Of a stretch of 64,000 nt of DNA, positions 62,863-64,000 are shown piece by piece. Within the stretch, counting starts at the first letter, position 1. The number at the start of each line of letters is the position of its first letter. Source of the stretch: Antrihabitans auranticaus (GTDB lineage: Bacteria > Actinomycetota > Actinomycetes > Mycobacteriales > Mycobacteriaceae); NCBI RefSeq assembly GCF_016481275.1, contig NZ_JAEMNW010000009.1, positions 1 to 64,000 of the forward strand, in the 5' to 3' direction. The position numbers were made by a program, and so were the translations under genes. The notes below the pieces were generated by a model, which saw only the letters and a program-made list of their open reading frames with translations, ran no database searches and was not told where the DNA came from.

Positions 62863-63387
62863 GAAAGCAGGTCAGAATCGAGATTGCGCGGCGGGTGAAG
62901 CGCCGACTCGTCGAGTCTGCTGCCGCGGCCCTACTATCGCTAACCTCGTCAGGTATTGATCGCCTCGTGGACAGTTAGAGGCCGAGACATTGTTGTTGTC
63001 GCAGAGCCCGGTGGTCTTGACCTCATGCCATGACCTGAGATTCCAATTTCGCGCTGGGGCAAGTAAGTTCTTCGCAAATTGTGCGCCGAACCGGGTATTC
63101 CGGCCCGGATTCGCGCGAAGTCGACCGCAACCTCCTGGCGTCTGGAGGCCGCAAGTTCGATATACACTTACGGGCTTTGGCCTGACTGCGACAGGCAGGG
63201 CGAGGTCGCTTTCTTCACAAAACCATTCGCTGGTCAACGTGGGCGAAATGATGCTGTCGCTGTTCGGATCAACGATGCGAACGTCGACGTTTTGGTTCGA
63301 CCTTCCACACGAGCCAACTCCGAGGAGCGGCTCGTACCCTGATGACCGCATGAAACGACGGGGTTGGGTCATCGTGTGGCCAGGAAC
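62863..63387. other. Stretch with only doubtful open frames
   Basis: About 525 bases between two convergent unknown genes. Short frames occur on both strands (plus: 63079-63342, 62990-63406; minus: 62872-63372) but none has a recognisable domain or a good start. A plus-strand run near 63110-63180 reads like coding sequence before a TGA, so a decayed gene is possible. Confidence 0.35.
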
Positions 63388-63984
63388 TCATCCGTTCATG
63401 CCGTAGTCGAACTCGCTGTCTTTGTGCTCGATGTACTGCGCGACGGTTCCTTCTTTGAGATTGTCAAGCGCAAGCTGAACGGACGCATTGTCGAAACCAA
63501 CTGGTAGTCCAGACTCCAGCCAGGGAAAGTAGGGGAGTGATGTGAACCACGCTTCGATCCGATCAATTATCGATACAACGTCCTTCGCTTGATCTGGCGT
63601 GAGGGCGGGCTGCCACAGCATGAACTGATCAGTGAAGACCCCGCGCGCGGTCTCGATCGTGTGGTATCCAGGTGCCCATTCGACAAAAATGCCATCAGCC
63701 AGTCGCCCGCCACCGCCATGCAAGAGCGTGTTCCGGTATTCCCGCGCCAAGTAGCTAAGGTCACTATGCGCGACTTTGTCACCTGCCGCCATTCTGCCCG
63801 TTGTGGCAAGGGAAAACTGGTCTGACCAAGATGCGCTGAAGAGGCGGTCGACCGAGAAGTCGTCCTCCAGAGCTGCCGCAGAGAACCCTGTCAACAGCAC
63901 CAAGCGGTGTTGCACTAATGAGAAGTAGCCGGCGAGCAACGCGGTTGCAAGATAGGCGATTTCGTGCTCGCGATCCAATTTCAC
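63388..63984 (-). CDS. Unknown protein with RNxxxH (HEPN-like) motif, possibly cut by the window end
   Basis: The minus-strand frame gives 198 residues from GTG 63984 but stays open to the window edge, so the true start may be outside. The protein is helical at the N-terminus (EIAYLATALLAGYFSLVQHRLVLLTGF) and has Y-R84-N-T-L-L-H89-GGGG, an R-x4-H motif as in HEPN nucleases, then a mixed region (FVEWAPGYHTIETARG). I do not know the family. It faces the other RNxxxH protein across a gene-poor gap. Confidence 0.6.
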   Translation of the reverse strand: MKLDREHEIAYLATALLAGYFSLVQHRLVLLTGFSAAALEDDFSVDRLFSASWSDQFSLATTGRMAAGDKVAHSDLSYLAREYRNTLLHGGGGRLADGIFVEWAPGYHTIETARGVFTDQFMLWQPALTPDQAKDVVSIIDRIEAWFTSLPYFPWLESGLPVGFDNASVQLALDNLKEGTVAQYIEHKDSEFDYGMNG

Positions 63985-64000
63985 CTGGATGCCCCCGGCG

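Overview
The window comes from a high-GC Gram-positive chromosome of the Mycobacteriales. Rhodococcus is the best guess. The left 19.7 kb keeps the order known from Mycobacterium tuberculosis Rv1691-Rv1701 and Rv1708-Rv1713 (TPR protein, HAD phosphatase, tlyA, nadK, recN, steA, mctB/steB, pyrG, Nudix, xerD, a ParA ATPase, scpA, scpB, rluB, cmk, der). Several degradation enzymes further right closely match Rhodococcus and Corynebacterium proteins. The genus is inferred from memory of families, not from a search.

Layout: 1-211 is 5S rRNA plus two terminator hairpins. 302-19745 is a conserved housekeeping block, mostly + strand, with many 1-4 base start/stop overlaps. At 19776-19852 lies tRNA-Pro(GGG). 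Its 3' 40 bases recur exactly at 61682-61721, so about 41.9 kb between them look like a genomic island integrated at this tRNA. Just inside the left end are a truncated tyrosine recombinase, a Tat/lipoprotein amidase, a receptor Ser/Thr kinase, a tRNA-Met-like remnant and a broken IS110 transposase.

The island cargo is aromatic and C1 catabolism. Region A (24.5-38.5 kb): AraC regulator, P450 with its own flavin/2Fe-2S reductase, SDR, TetR, a maleate-isomerase-like enzyme in an operon with a VOC protein, an 81-aa protein and a hydrolase, then an aryl-AMP ligase, an aryl-CoA-type flavin hydroxylase and an aldehyde dehydrogenase. Region B (38.6-43.9 kb): a LuxR regulator with a kinase-like ATPase domain, and four enzymes (hexulose-6-P synthase, hexulose-6-P isomerase, 6-phosphogluconate dehydrogenase, glucose-6-P dehydrogenase) that with a housekeeping glucose-6-P isomerase make a dissimilatory ribulose-monophosphate cycle for formaldehyde. 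Region C (44.1-57.0 kb): alcohol and aldehyde dehydrogenases (the latter frameshifted), two IclR paralogues, class II aldolase, TetR, P450-ferredoxin-reductase, and an acetone-carboxylase/hydantoinase-like set whose first subunit has an in-frame stop. Region D (57.2-61.5 kb): 3-hydroxybenzoate 6-hydroxylase, gentisate dioxygenase, maleylpyruvate isomerase and fumarylpyruvate hydrolase.

A coherent reading, which is inference: oxygenases release formaldehyde and hydroxybenzoates from methoxylated aromatics, formaldehyde is burnt through the RuMP cycle giving NADPH, and hydroxybenzoates funnel through gentisate to the TCA cycle. Two inverted-repeat families support regional regulons: TTCTG-N5-CAGAA at six promoters of regions C and D, and TTGAC-N6-GTCAA at three promoters of region A. 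Right of the island are two unknown proteins, each with an RNxxxH motif reminiscent of HEPN ribonucleases.
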